A program made the translations under genes and the position numbers. From CAVTND01 sp963735955 (GTDB taxonomy: Bacteria > Pseudomonadota > Gammaproteobacteria > Burkholderiales > Burkholderiaceae_F), in NCBI GenBank assembly GCA_963735955.1, contig CAVTND010000012.1:1-64000 (forward strand): a stretch of 64,000 nt of DNA, in the 5' to 3' direction. Under the pieces are notes generated by a model, which did not search any database, was not told the origin of the DNA, and was given only the letters and a program-made list of their open reading frames with translations. This document shows positions 43,197-52,440 of the stretch, piece after piece (the stretch's first letter is position 1; each line of letters opens with the position of its first letter).

Positions 43197-44078
43197 TTAC
43201 TTCTTCGCCGCCGCAGGCGGGCCGCCGAATGGCAGCGGTGGCAGCGTACGCAGGTAGGCAATCAGCGCCGTCATGTCGGCACCATCGATGTTCTTGTACC
43301 AGCCGTACGCCATCGGCGGTTTGAGTGCAGAGCCGTCACGACGCTTGCCTTCGCGGATCGCGCGAGCGATCTCGGCATCGCTCCAGCCTTTCAGTCCGGA
43401 GTCGTGAGGCGTCAGATTGCGCGAGACGGATACACCCCACGGCCCCTTGAACGGATTGCCGCCGGCGCCGACCCGCTTCATGTCGACGCCTGTCTCGGTC
43501 CACGGTGTGTGGCAGTCCATGCAGTGGCCGAGCGGTCCGGCGAGATACGCACCGTACTTGACCGGATCGCTGCGCGGCGGCGCCACGATCTCTTCCTTGA
43601 TCGGCGGCCCGTACGCGGGCGGCAGCTTCATCCGGTACACGGACTTGGGCACGACATTCTTCACCGGAGGCTGAGCGCGCAGATAGGCGACCAGCGCCTG
43701 CGCGTCGGCATCCGCGATACCGCGATAAAACGCGATCGGCATCGGCGGGCCGATCAGGCTGCCGTCGGGCCGGATGCCTTCGCGGATCGCGCGGACGAGC
43801 TGCGCGTCGGTCCATTTGCCGATGCCGGTCTCTGGATCCGGCGTGATATTCGCAGCGTAGGCCGTGAATAGCTCTTCGTCGAAGACCGCTCCTCCGGACA
43901 GGCCCAGGGCCGCAATCGGGCGCCCTTCCTTGTCGAACTGGGCGTGGCAGTTGCCGCAGGCGACGATGCTGTTCATCAGGTAGGCGCCACGCTCGACGAG
44001 CTTGGCGTCCTGGGCAGTGGCCATTTGGGCGAGCAGTACGAGCGCGCCTAGTACGGCTGCAACGGTTCGAGTACGCAT
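43197..44078 (-). CDS. Dihaem cytochrome c, periplasmic
   Basis: 293 residues. Signal peptide (VAAVLGALVLLAQMATAQ), then two cytochrome c domains with haem motifs VACGNCHAQFD and HCMDCHTPW. Each is followed by a similar WTDAQLVRAIREGIRPDGS / WSDAEIARAIREGKRRDGS segment with a methionine-containing GPPMPIAFYRGI / KPPMAYGWYKNI, giving an internal duplication. Resembles cytochrome subunits of periplasmic alcohol or aldehyde dehydrogenases. The partner dehydrogenase is not adjacent. Confidence 0.85.
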   Translation of the reverse strand: MRTRTVAAVLGALVLLAQMATAQDAKLVERGAYLMNSIVACGNCHAQFDKEGRPIAALGLSGGAVFDEELFTAYAANITPDPETGIGKWTDAQLVRAIREGIRPDGSLIGPPMPIAFYRGIADADAQALVAYLRAQPPVKNVVPKSVYRMKLPPAYGPPIKEEIVAPPRSDPVKYGAYLAGPLGHCMDCHTPWTETGVDMKRVGAGGNPFKGPWGVSVSRNLTPHDSGLKGWSDAEIARAIREGKRRDGSALKPPMAYGWYKNIDGADMTALIAYLRTLPPLPFGGPPAAAKK

Positions 44079-44200
44079 GCGGAATTCCTCACTGGTGTAG
44101 AACTCAAGGCGCGCATCTTCGCACCGGCGAGGCGCGATTTACAGTGTCGCGGCGCGGCGCTGCTGGTCGATGGATCCGCTTGCGCCGCTGCCTGCGGTGG

Positions 44201-44220
44201 CCCCCTCGACTGAGGGGGCT
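44201..44220. repeat. Short intergenic hairpin in a divergent promoter region
   Basis: GCCCCCTC, loop GACT, GAGGGGGC. Between the divergent cytochrome c and beta-CASP genes; such G/C-run hairpins are common small repeats in betaproteobacteria, so a gene-specific role is doubtful. Confidence 0.4.
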
Positions 44221-44261
44221 GCGCTGCCTCCCGGCGACTAGACTGGAATTCCGGAGGACGC

Positions 44262-45704
44262 GTGAAACTCACATTCCTCGGCGCGGCGGGTGAAGTGACC
44301 GGCTCCTGCCTGCTGGTCGAAACCGGGTCGATGCGATTCCTGGTCGACTGCGGCATGTTCCAGGGCGCGCAGCGCGGCGCGGGGTCGGCGGCGGTGCGCA
44401 ACCGGGCGGCGATACAGCGTGATCTCGGTCGACTGGATTTCGTGCTGCTGACCCACGCGCATCTTGATCACTGTGGACTGCTGCCGCGATTTGCGCGTGG
44501 CCCTCATCGGCCAACGATCTACTGCACCAAGCCCACCGCGGATCTGCTCGGCCCGATGCTGAAGGACAGTGCGCACATCCAGTTGCGTAACGAGCCGCGC
44601 GCGAAGGACAACGCAGAGTGCGGTTCGCCCAGCCGCAGTCGCTTTCGGGCAGGTTTCGAGTCCCCAGCGCTCTACACGCCCGACGACGTCGATGCGCTCC
44701 TGACCCAGGTGTCGGGCGTGCCGATCGACGTGCCCCTGCGGCCGCACCCGGATCTCGGTGTGACGTTTCGCAATGCCGGCCACATCGTCGGCGCGGCGAT
44801 CCTGGAGATCGCGATCAAGGAACGCGGCCGCGAGCGGCGGCTGGTGATCTCCGGTGACCTCGGCGAGGCTTCGCCGCTGCTTGTGCGTGATCGCGCATCG
44901 ATTGCGTCGGCCGATGTGCTGGTGGTCGAATCGACCTACGGCGATCGCAACCACCGCACCCTGGTTGAAACCGAGGACGAGTTGGTCGAGATCCTGCACA
45001 CCGTGATGCGGAAGCGTCGCGGCAATGTGATCGTGCCGGCGTTTGCACTCGGCCGCACCCAGGAGTTCCTGCTGCTGCTCTACCGCCTGATGAAAGCGAA
45101 GCGGACGACGACGCCATTGGTGTTCGTCGACTCGCCGCTGGCGCAGCAGGCAAGCGTCGTGACCTTTCGTCACCTGGAGGCGCTCGACGGCCTCGCGCAG
45201 GAGTTTGTCGCTGCTCAGTTGATGAAAACAGGTGCGCATCGGCTGCCGTTTGCACTGCGCTTTACCGAGAGTGCCGAGGACTCGATGTTCCTGAACTCGA
45301 TCCGCTCGGGTGCGGTGATCATCGCCGCCAGTGGCATGTGCGACGCCGGCCGCATCCGCCATCATCTGCGGCACAACCTCGGCCGGCACGAATGCGGCAT
45401 CGTGTTCACCGGTTTCCAGGCGGCCGGCACGCTCGGACGGAAGATTGTCGACGGCGCGCGCGAGGTGTCGCTGTTCGGCGACCGCGTGCCGGTGCGCGCG
45501 AGCATTCACACGTTGGGCGGGCTGTCGGCGCACGCCGGCCAGGACTCGCTGTTGGAGTGGTTGCGCGGATTCCGGCGGCCGCCCGCGCACTGCTTCATCG
45601 TGCACGGTGAGCCTTCTGCCGCCGCTGCCCTGGAGCAACGCGTCGGCAGGGAACTCGGCTGGCAGCCGCGGGTTGCGGCGCCGACGCTGGCCTACGAGAT
45701 CTGA
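44262..45704 (+). CDS. Metallo-beta-lactamase/beta-CASP RNA nuclease
   Basis: 480 residues from GTG, with GGAGG four bases before. MKLTFLGAAGEVTGSCLLVE, zinc motif HAHLDHCGLLPR, VVESTYGDRNHR, beta-CASP segment VIVPAFALGRTQEFLLLLY, SGMCDAGRIRHHL and HTLGGLSAHAGQDSLLEWL. This is the layout of CPSF-73-like bacterial beta-CASP proteins (about 450-470 residues). Predicted cytoplasmic endo/exoribonuclease; the physiological RNA is unknown. Confidence 0.88.
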   Translation: MKLTFLGAAGEVTGSCLLVETGSMRFLVDCGMFQGAQRGAGSAAVRNRAAIQRDLGRLDFVLLTHAHLDHCGLLPRFARGPHRPTIYCTKPTADLLGPMLKDSAHIQLRNEPRAKDNAECGSPSRSRFRAGFESPALYTPDDVDALLTQVSGVPIDVPLRPHPDLGVTFRNAGHIVGAAILEIAIKERGRERRLVISGDLGEASPLLVRDRASIASADVLVVESTYGDRNHRTLVETEDELVEILHTVMRKRRGNVIVPAFALGRTQEFLLLLYRLMKAKRTTTPLVFVDSPLAQQASVVTFRHLEALDGLAQEFVAAQLMKTGAHRLPFALRFTESAEDSMFLNSIRSGAVIIAASGMCDAGRIRHHLRHNLGRHECGIVFTGFQAAGTLGRKIVDGAREVSLFGDRVPVRASIHTLGGLSAHAGQDSLLEWLRGFRRPPAHCFIVHGEPSAAAALEQRVGRELGWQPRVAAPTLAYEI

Positions 45705-45876
45705 GCGCCTCGGTTTACTTCAGGCGCAGTACGCGGCGCGCAGGCCATTGGCGCTCAGATTGAGAATACTCAGACACAGAAGATATGAAGCCGATCTGGG
45801 AACAGCGCAGAATGTCTGCCCCCGATTGCCGGACCCTGTGTCGCGATACCGGCATGCACATGAACGAGCCAAGGCC

Positions 45877-47136
45877 ATGACGACCCGGCGCCCACAACCA
45901 AGACGGGAGTTCGACCTCGTGCTTTACGGCGCAACCGGCTTTGTCGGCCGGCGCGCGGCCGAGTACCTGGCGGAGGCGTCATCGCGCAAGCGCCTGCGCT
46001 GGGCAATCGCCGGGCGCGACGCGACGAAACTCGAAGCGCTGCGGGCCGAACTCAATTTGAACAAGCGCGCGAACAGCACCCTGCCCACGGTCATCGTGGC
46101 CGAGAGTGCTAACGAGAGGGCAGTCGACGCCATGGTTCGGGCCACGCAGGTGCTGATCACTACCGCGGGTCCGTACTCGCTCTACGGCGATGGCATTGTC
46201 GACGCCTGCGTGCGCCATCGCACCCATTACGCCGATATCACCGGCGAGACGGCCTGGGTGCGCGGCCTGATTGACCGACACCATGCACAGGCGGCGCGCG
46301 ATGGCACACGCATCGTGCCGTTCTGCGGTTTCGACTCGGTGCCGTCCGATCTCGGCGCGCTGCTGCTGGTGCGGCACATCCAGCAGGTGCTCGATGCACC
46401 GTGCGTCGAGGTAAAGGCGTACTTCCAGATGTTCGGCGGTTTCAATGGCGGCACGCTGGCGACGAACTTCAATCACTACGAGTCAGGCACGGTCGAGCTT
46501 GGCCGCGATCCCTTCCTGCTGAATCCGCGCACTCGCCATTCGGCGGCGGAGCTGGAGCGCAACCAGGATCCGCGTGGCGCGAAATACGACGAAGCGATCG
46601 GCACCTGGGTCGCGCCTTTCATCATGGGACAGATCAATACGCGGGTGGTCAGGCGCAGCGCCGCATTGCACGCTGCCTGGGGCGAGCCCTACGGTCCGGG
46701 ATTTCACTATCAGGAGTACCTGAAGTTCGATGCGCCGCTCGCGCAATTGAAGGCGATGGCCACCGTCGCCGGCATGCGGGGCTTCGAAGCGGCGATGGAG
46801 CGGTCGGCGACACGCTCGGTCATCGGCGCGCTGATGCCGAAGCCGGGTTCCGGGCCGTCCGAGGCGACGATGGCGGCCGGCTGGTTCACCACCGAGCTGA
46901 TCGGCCATACGGCAGACGGCCGCAGTGCGCGCGCTCGCATCGCGTATCGCGGCGACCCCGGCAACCGCGCGACGCTGCGCATCCTGTGCGAGGCTGGACT
47001 CTGCCTCGCGCAGGATGGCATGAAGTTGCCGGGCGGTTCGCACTGCGGCGGCGTGTTGACGCCGGCCACCGCGCTCGGCGATGCGCTCGTGCCGCGGCTG
47101 CGCGCCGCGGGCTTCGAAATTGCGATCGGAGCCTAA
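45877..47136 (+). CDS. Saccharopine dehydrogenase-like NADP-binding enoyl reductase
   Basis: 419 residues from the ATG at 45877 (AAGG upstream; the frame is open much further up but overlaps the beta-CASP gene). N-terminal Rossmann motif LVLYGATGFVGRRAAEYLAE, then RWAIAGRDATKLEALRAEL, ITTAGPYSLYGDGIVDACV, HYADITGETAWVRGLIDRHH and FCGFDSVPSDLGALLLVRHI. This matches the trans-acting enoyl reductase/SCCPDH-like group. Substrate unknown; a lipid or polyketide intermediate is likely by family. Confidence 0.82.
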   Translation: MTTRRPQPRREFDLVLYGATGFVGRRAAEYLAEASSRKRLRWAIAGRDATKLEALRAELNLNKRANSTLPTVIVAESANERAVDAMVRATQVLITTAGPYSLYGDGIVDACVRHRTHYADITGETAWVRGLIDRHHAQAARDGTRIVPFCGFDSVPSDLGALLLVRHIQQVLDAPCVEVKAYFQMFGGFNGGTLATNFNHYESGTVELGRDPFLLNPRTRHSAAELERNQDPRGAKYDEAIGTWVAPFIMGQINTRVVRRSAALHAAWGEPYGPGFHYQEYLKFDAPLAQLKAMATVAGMRGFEAAMERSATRSVIGALMPKPGSGPSEATMAAGWFTTELIGHTADGRSARARIAYRGDPGNRATLRILCEAGLCLAQDGMKLPGGSHCGGVLTPATALGDALVPRLRAAGFEIAIGA

Positions 47137-47203
47137 CCGGCGGCAATAGCGGCGAACATGCAACCGTTGACGTCACCAAGCAATGAAGTCAGGCCGTTGC
47201 TTC

Positions 47204-47620
47204 CTACTTCAGCTGAGCGCGCAACTCTCCCCCCGGATTCGCAGCGCTGTGCACGTTGAAGTACAGGTCGCCGGCCTTGAACGCTTTCATTTGATCCGCG
47301 TCAAGTTTCGCTCCGGCAGGTGCTTTGAACGTATCACCATCTTTTGTAAAGGGCACGATCACCGGACCGTTCTTGCCGGCAGCTCCCATATGAATATGGG
47401 CAGCCGTTGCCTGTATTCCTTTGGTCATGACGCTGCCGGACACCGAACCGTCATCGGCGATCGATATCGTCCCCTCGCCGCTGGCCGATGTCGTGACTGG
47501 CGGAACCTCATTCGCGCCGGAAAGCTTGAGCTTGACGTCGGCGCCGAACGCCGTACCACTGCCGAAAGCAACGATCGATACGAGCGCGGCCGCAAGCATT
47601 GATTTCCTGATTCCCGCCAT
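47204..47620 (-). CDS. CHRD-domain secreted protein
   Basis: 138 residues from the ATG at 47620 (AGGAGAAA upstream). Signal peptide (KSMLAAALVSIVAFGSGTAF), then the CHRD pattern KLSGANEVPPVTTSASGEGT, ATAAHIHMGAAGKNGPVIVP and LYFNVHSAANPGGELRAQL. CHRD is a beta-sandwich found in chordin and many secreted bacterial proteins; function unknown. Periplasmic or extracellular. Confidence 0.88.
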   Translation of the reverse strand: MAGIRKSMLAAALVSIVAFGSGTAFGADVKLKLSGANEVPPVTTSASGEGTISIADDGSVSGSVMTKGIQATAAHIHMGAAGKNGPVIVPFTKDGDTFKAPAGAKLDADQMKAFKAGDLYFNVHSAANPGGELRAQLK

Positions 47621-47943
47621 TTGTTTCTCCTGGAAAAGTAGGTGGAAGAGTCGCCTAGTCAGCAAGCAACGTGCCCGCACCGGTTCGTTAGGCGACAAGT
47701 CATTGCGCGGCGCGCCGCCGGCTGACACTGCTGCTGCCGGCTCCCGGATCAAAGTTGCTGAGTGTCAATTTATAGATGATGAAGTGTGTGATGTCTGTTC
47801 GCCAGCGCACACGCAAGTCGGCGTTCTGGCTACGGCGTCTGGCGCTTCCCGATACTCGCCCGTGCCGCGACGAGTTTGTCGCGCGGGACGGGCAGGCCGG
47901 CCAATCCGGTAAAAGATTCCAACTATTGTCCTTACCAGGACGC
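47621..47943. other. Intergenic, nothing supported
   Basis: About 320 bases. Small open frames occur on both strands but none has a ribosome site or recognisable domain. Confidence 0.4.
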
Positions 47944-48231
47944 TCACTTGAACTGCGATGAGGCCTTTTCCAAGGCGTTCTTCATCGAGGCCCAGGCCGC
48001 GTCCATGCCAGATTGCATTTGTTGCCACGCCGATTCATTGGCCGTGCGCATTTCCTGCAATTTCGAGTAGGCGAGATCGCGGTTGGCTCGCATCGCCTTG
48101 AGCTGCGCGTCATACCCGACGCGTAGGTCGGCGCTCATCTGCTCGCCTTTGGCGTTCAGATCATCGACCTGCGCATCCCATTTCTTGATTTCCGATTCCA
48201 TCGTCGCGAAATACTCGTCTTTCTTGCCCAT
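47944..48231 (-). CDS. Small coiled-coil protein
   Basis: 95 residues, almost entirely helical: FATMESEIKKWDAQVDDLNA, MSADLRVGYDAQLKAMRANR, SAWQQMQSGMDAAWASMKNA. No signal or membrane span. Such proteins are common in beta- and gammaproteobacteria and resemble phasin or stress proteins, but I cannot assign a role. Confidence 0.65.
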   Translation of the reverse strand: MGKKDEYFATMESEIKKWDAQVDDLNAKGEQMSADLRVGYDAQLKAMRANRDLAYSKLQEMRTANESAWQQMQSGMDAAWASMKNALEKASSQFK

Positions 48232-48325
48232 GGCCTGCCTCCCTTTGATTGAATCTGCTCACAGCAATGTGCCCCCAGCCGAAATTCCATTAGCCCAGTA
48301 CATGATCGATTGGATGGGGGCTCGG

Positions 48326-48644
48326 CTAACAGTCTCCGAAAGATGCGTCGGAAATCGCTCGCCCTAGTTCGTTCCATTTGAGCATCGACCCATGGCACTC
48401 GTCTGTGCGGCGTCGTACATACGGCGAAATGTCGCAATCGCCGCTGTCGGCCGACAAGTCCTGCGAGATCAATGTGACGTTCAAGCCGACCGTCATCGGC
48501 ACTCGCCTCGGCGAGCTGGCAGCGTCAAGCAGGCTGGTGTGCCTCACGTCGTCAAGCTGAGCGGACTGGGCGTGAACCGCGCCAGCCGCAAGGAAGACGG
48601 CGAGTGTCAGGACGAGGACTACTGCAGTCAGTCGATGTTGCCAT
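48326..48644 (-). pseudogene. Small secreted protein, start region disrupted by a GACT duplication
   Basis: The frame TAVVLVLTLAVFLAAGAVHA (a good signal peptide) followed by QSAQLDDVRHTSLLDAAS and GDCDISPYVRRRTDECHGSM has no ATG. An ATG at 48644 reads MATST in another phase. The bases between contain GACTGACT; removing one GACT joins the two as MATSTAVVLVL. It may be inactive, or may use a CTG/other start. Function unknown. Confidence 0.35.
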
Positions 48645-48718
48645 TCGCTAAGAGGCGCAATGGCCAGTTGGCGAGACCCGAGTAGAAACGGTGACCTGAT
48701 GTGGCGGTGGCCGGCAGC

Positions 48719-50036
48719 TTATGCTGGCCACTCCAGCGCGATTCGAGCTCCACCGGAGCCGGGCAGTAGGCGTGCGACGCCGCCATGCAATTCGGCGACC
48801 CGCCTGACCATCGCCAAGCCCAGGCCCGCCGCTCCGCCGGAATCACCACGATGAAAACGGTCAAAAGCGCGCGCGGCAGCCGCCGCCGAAAATCCTGGCC
48901 CGTCGTCGGCCACGATGACCGTTGCGCGCCCTTGACTGAGGCTCGCCTGCACCATCACTCGGGAGCGGGCGTGACGCAGGGCATTGTCAATGAGGTTGCG
49001 CAAGGCAATGGCTATGGCGTCGGCATCGGCACGCACTTCAATGTGCGGAGCTTCGACCTCGACCTTAATGCCACGCTCGGCTGCCGTCGTGCTTGCATCC
49101 TTGACCAGGACCGCAATCAGCTGATCGAGTCGCAGCGGAGCCAATTCGGCAGGCACGAAAGTCCCGGCGTCGAGGCGCGCGAGCGTAAGCACCGCGTCGA
49201 CCATGCGGGTGGCGCGATCCACGCCGTTGATGAGCAGCGCGAGTGCCGTCGTGCGTTCAATCTCATTGCCGGAGCGCAGGGCCACTTGCGCTTGTGCCCG
49301 CAGTGCGGCGAGCGGTGTGCGCAACTCGTGCGCCGCGTCTGCGGTCAGGGTGCGCTCGGCAAGCAGGGCATGCTCGATTCGTTCGAGCAGGCGATTGACG
49401 GCCGCCCCGACCGGTTGCACCTCGGACGGCAAGTCCCCGATGTCAACCTTCGCGGCGCCTCCCGGCTGGCGTGAATCGATCGCGTGCGAAAACCGCACCA
49501 GCGGTGAGGTCACGCGGCGGACTATCAGTGCAACGGCGAGTGCAAGCACAAGCACCGGCAACGGCCGCAGGCATCAGCAGGCGCAGTGCTGTCTCGCGCG
49601 CCTCGGCCGCGCGTGCAGTCAGAGGCTGGGCGACATGGATCATCACGCGGCCACGCCGCGCGTCGAGCGAATAGACGCGGTATCGCGCGCCGTCGATCTC
49701 GTTGTCGCTGAAGCCGCGTGTCTGTGGACCCGCCAGCGGAGCAGCGGGCGCACCGCGCGATGACCATACCAACTTGCCGTGCGACCGCACCTGATAGACG
49801 AGGCGCTCGACGTGCGTGTGTTCGAGGTCCTCGAACTCAACTTCGCCATCGTCCTTGATCTCGTGGCCAAGTACGCCGAGCAAGGCATGCGCGGTCTCGA
49901 CCAGAGCAGCGTCGTAGAGCCGGCCGGTCTGCTCGACCGACTCTCGATAGAGCCAGATCCCGGCCCCCGCCCACGCCACCAGGGTCGCCACGGCGATGGC
50001 GATCGTCAGGCGCGCGCGCAGCGACCATGGCCTCAT
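48719..50036 (-). pseudogene. Sensor histidine kinase (QseC/TctE-like) with a one-base frameshift
   Basis: N-terminal part from 50036: LTIAIAVATLVAWAGAGIWL membrane span, periplasmic sensor, RETALRLLMPAA. The remainder is in the next frame: LPVLVLALAVALIVRRVTSP (second span), HAMP-like region, H-box DAAHELRTPLAALRAQAQVA, N-box LRNLIDNALRHARS, G-box DDGPGF and GAAGLGLAMVRRVAE. One extra base near 49564 separates them; joined length is about 438 residues, normal. Its start overlaps the stop of the regulator gene. Real mutation or sequence error. Confidence 0.85.
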
Positions 50037-50722
50037 TCAAATCCCGCGAGTCGCCAACCGAGGCCGCGCATTGTTTCGATAAGGTCGGGGCCAAGTTTGC
50101 GGCGCAGATGGTGGATGTAGACATCGATGGCGTTGCTCTCGATCGACTCGTTCCAGCCATAAAGCGACTCAACCAACTGGGCACGCGCAAGGTACTGGCC
50201 GGGTCGACGGGCGAGCGCGAGCAGTACCGCCAGCTCGCGCGCTGAGAGTTCGACCGGCCGCCCGGCCCGTACGACACGCCGTGTCGCCGGGTCGATCTCA
50301 ACCTCACCCACGCGCAGCACCGGGGCGGCGCGCCCCGCCACGCGTCGTTCCAGTGCCCGCAAACGAGCGGCGAGTTCGTCGAGATCGATCGGCTTGACCA
50401 TGTAGTCATCGGCGCCGGCATCAAGGCCCGCAATACGCTCGGCGATCCGGTCGCGCGCGGTCGCGATGATCACGGGAGTGGCCACTCCCTTGGCGCGGGC
50501 ACTGCGCAGCAGATCCAGGCCCGAGCCGTCAGGCAGTCCCAAGTCAAGCACGATCGCGCCGTACGGTTCGACCGCGGCGAGATCGACCCAGGCGGCGCGC
50601 GCCTCGGCCGCACTCTTCGCCCAGTCGGCTGCATGACCGTCCTGACGCAATCCGGCGCGAAGCGCCGCGCCCAGCATGTCATCGTCCTCGACCAGCAAGA
50701 CCCGCATTTCAGTTGTCAACAT
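50033..50722 (-). CDS. OmpR-family response regulator (QseB/TctD-like)
   Basis: 229 residues. Receiver domain: VEDDDMLGAALRAGLRQDGH, phospho-acceptor D in IVLDLGLPDGSGLDLLR, ATARDRIAERIAGLDAGADD, YMVKPIDLDELAARL. Winged-helix domain: VELSARELAVLLALARRPGQ, NAIDVYIHHLRRKLG, RGLGWRL. Controls transcription after phosphorylation by the kinase encoded next (4-base overlap). Lies in the cytochrome operon, so it probably responds to redox or electron-acceptor signals. Confidence 0.9.
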   Translation of the reverse strand: MLTTEMRVLLVEDDDMLGAALRAGLRQDGHAADWAKSAAEARAAWVDLAAVEPYGAIVLDLGLPDGSGLDLLRSARAKGVATPVIIATARDRIAERIAGLDAGADDYMVKPIDLDELAARLRALERRVAGRAAPVLRVGEVEIDPATRRVVRAGRPVELSARELAVLLALARRPGQYLARAQLVESLYGWNESIESNAIDVYIHHLRRKLGPDLIETMRGLGWRLAGFE

Positions 50723-51428
50723 CCCGCTTTGCGGAATGGTGCCGCGCCGCGGCCCCCGCGCTGTATGCTTGGATCAGACTCTGCTTCAATTCAAGGCCGG
50801 GCGCCGGCAGATACCCGCCCCAAAAGGCGAACACGACCGCCACCACGGCGGCGCCGATGATCCCGCGGGCACCCGCTGCCGCCGATCCACGTCCCCGCTT
50901 GTAGCCACTGATCATCGCCGCCACGAGATTCTCGCGATGCACGAGGCAGGAGAGTAGTACCGCGCCGATGTGCACCACGATCAGGGCGACGGTGGCGTTG
51001 GCAAACCCCTCGTGCAGGTCGCCGAGCCAATCGGGGCCGCGGTCGGCATAGGCCATCCAGCCGGTCAGGGCGGTCGCGGCCAGCAGGGCTAGCATGGCTA
51101 GGACGGCCCAGCTTCCGGCTGGGTTGTGACCGACGAAGTGCTGCGGCCTCAACGTGGCCAGGGAGCGCAAATATCTCAGCACTGCCGAAGGTTGCAGTGG
51201 AAAGCAAGTGAAGCGCGCATGTTCGGTGCCGACCAGACCCCAGACAATGCGGAAGGCGACCAGTGCGCCCGCGGTGTAACCGAAGATGGCGTGCAGCGCG
51301 GCGAGGCGCTCGCCCTCGCTCGTCAGGTAGGCACCGACAAACGAAACTGCCAGCAGCCAATGAAAGGCGCGGGTCGGAAGATCCCAGACCAGCGTGCGCG
51401 TTGCTTTGTTTGACCCACTCAAGTTCAT
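50709..51428 (-). CDS. Cytochrome b561-type membrane subunit
   Basis: 239 residues from the ATG at 51428; the longer frame to 51503 overlaps the neighbouring gene's end. VWDLPTRAFHWLLAVSFVGA and LAALHAIFGYTAGALVAFRI carry the conserved haem-ligand histidines, with later histidines in DLHEGFANATVALIVVHIGA. Four or five spans. Takes electrons from quinol and passes them to the DHC/SHP cytochromes. Its end overlaps the regulator start by 14 bases. Confidence 0.85.
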   Translation of the reverse strand: MNLSGSNKATRTLVWDLPTRAFHWLLAVSFVGAYLTSEGERLAALHAIFGYTAGALVAFRIVWGLVGTEHARFTCFPLQPSAVLRYLRSLATLRPQHFVGHNPAGSWAVLAMLALLAATALTGWMAYADRGPDWLGDLHEGFANATVALIVVHIGAVLLSCLVHRENLVAAMISGYKRGRGSAAAGARGIIGAAVVAVVFAFWGGYLPAPGLELKQSLIQAYSAGAAARHHSAKRDVDN

Positions 51429-51435
51429 CCTGGCC

Positions 51436-51918
51436 TCATTTGGGGAGTACGACGCCATGTTCGCTGTAGTTGCCCTGGGCGGCCCCGCGATGGCAGGCGC
51501 CACAGTTGGCTGCGCTCTTCACTGCCGGCCGGCTGAACTTGGCGGCGACCTCACGATGTTCCCTGGAGAACCACGGTGTACCGCTGATGCGGATGGACTC
51601 GGTTCCCACTCGGGACGACATTCCTGCATTGGAGCCAAGCCAGGTGCTGATTAGGTCCGCACTGCGCGCATCGACCGAGGCATCAGTGCCGAAGTGCTGG
51701 TCGAGATTCTTCATGAGCTTCGTCCAAGAAGCGGCTGACATCAATTGGGCCGGGTAGGCAATGTGGCAACTGCCGCACTCATTTACATAAGCAGGTTCGC
51801 CGAGCGGAAAGCGATGCTCACCGGCGTGGGCCTCGTGCACCATCAGCATCACGGTGAACATCGCCGATGCGGTCCAGACGACTGCATCGAAGAGTCGGCG
51901 CCGTTCTTCATTCTTCAT
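51436..51918 (-). CDS. Dihaem cytochrome c (DHC type)
   Basis: 160 residues. N-terminal signal/anchor (FDAVVWTASAMFTVMLMVHE), then haem motifs NECGSCHIAYPAQLMSAASW and ANCGACHRGAA, the spacing of the DHC family. Periplasmic electron carrier, known partner of SHP-type oxygen-binding cytochromes. Eight bases separate it from the cytochrome b gene. Confidence 0.87.
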   Translation of the reverse strand: MKNEERRRLFDAVVWTASAMFTVMLMVHEAHAGEHRFPLGEPAYVNECGSCHIAYPAQLMSAASWTKLMKNLDQHFGTDASVDARSADLISTWLGSNAGMSSRVGTESIRISGTPWFSREHREVAAKFSRPAVKSAANCGACHRGAAQGNYSEHGVVLPK

Positions 51919-51927
51919 GACCTTCTC

Positions 51928-52326
51928 CTAGCGTTTGAGGTCGAGCAAGTAGGCGAGTACGTCGCCCTTCTCCGTCACACTGCACTCGCGCCCCAGCACG
52001 TCCTTGCAGTTGCGGCGAAACCACTTCTCGACTTTGGCAGTGTCGGTGAACCGGGCCGAATTGGCCGATGGGGCGAGCGGCTCGATCGACTTTCCGGTGG
52101 TGGCGTGACTCCCTAAGTTGAGCGGTTGCGTCGTATGGCAAGTCGCGCAACTCCAGTCGCCGCTACCGGTGCGACGAAAGAACTCGGCCCCGCGCTGCGA
52201 AGAGAAGCCCGCGAATCCGGGCGCCGCGCGCGCGGCGATTTCCAACTCCTGCAGGATCTGAACCGGGGTCGTGGCCTGCGTTGCAAAGCTCGCGGACAGC
52301 AGCAGGCAAGAAAGAAGGTACTTCAT
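51928..52326 (-). CDS. SHP-like monohaem cytochrome (DUF1924)
   Basis: 132 residues from the ATG at 52326; signal peptide MKYLLSCLLLSASFATQATT. Haem motif WSCATCHTTQPLNLGSHATT, then KSIEPLAPSANSARFTDTAK and FRRNCKDVLGRECSVTEKGD with a pair of cysteines, the DUF1924/sphaeroides haem protein pattern. First gene of the SHP-DHC-cytochrome b-regulator-kinase operon, so the promoter should lie in 52327-52440. Confidence 0.87.
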   Translation of the reverse strand: MKYLLSCLLLSASFATQATTPVQILQELEIAARAAPGFAGFSSQRGAEFFRRTGSGDWSCATCHTTQPLNLGSHATTGKSIEPLAPSANSARFTDTAKVEKWFRRNCKDVLGRECSVTEKGDVLAYLLDLKR

Positions 52327-52440
52327 CACTGGCTCCTGTCGTGCATCGACAAGAGAAGCGTGGAGGCCAAAGATTAAGCGTCGATTAAGCCTTCGACGCC
52401 GCAAGCGGGATCCGGTGGGGACGGCGGTCCTCGCTGCCGT

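Noticed and set aside
47776..47961. Small plus-strand frame between the CHRD and coiled-coil genes
   Set aside because: Weak start context, arginine-rich shadow-like composition and overlap with the end of the coiled-coil gene.
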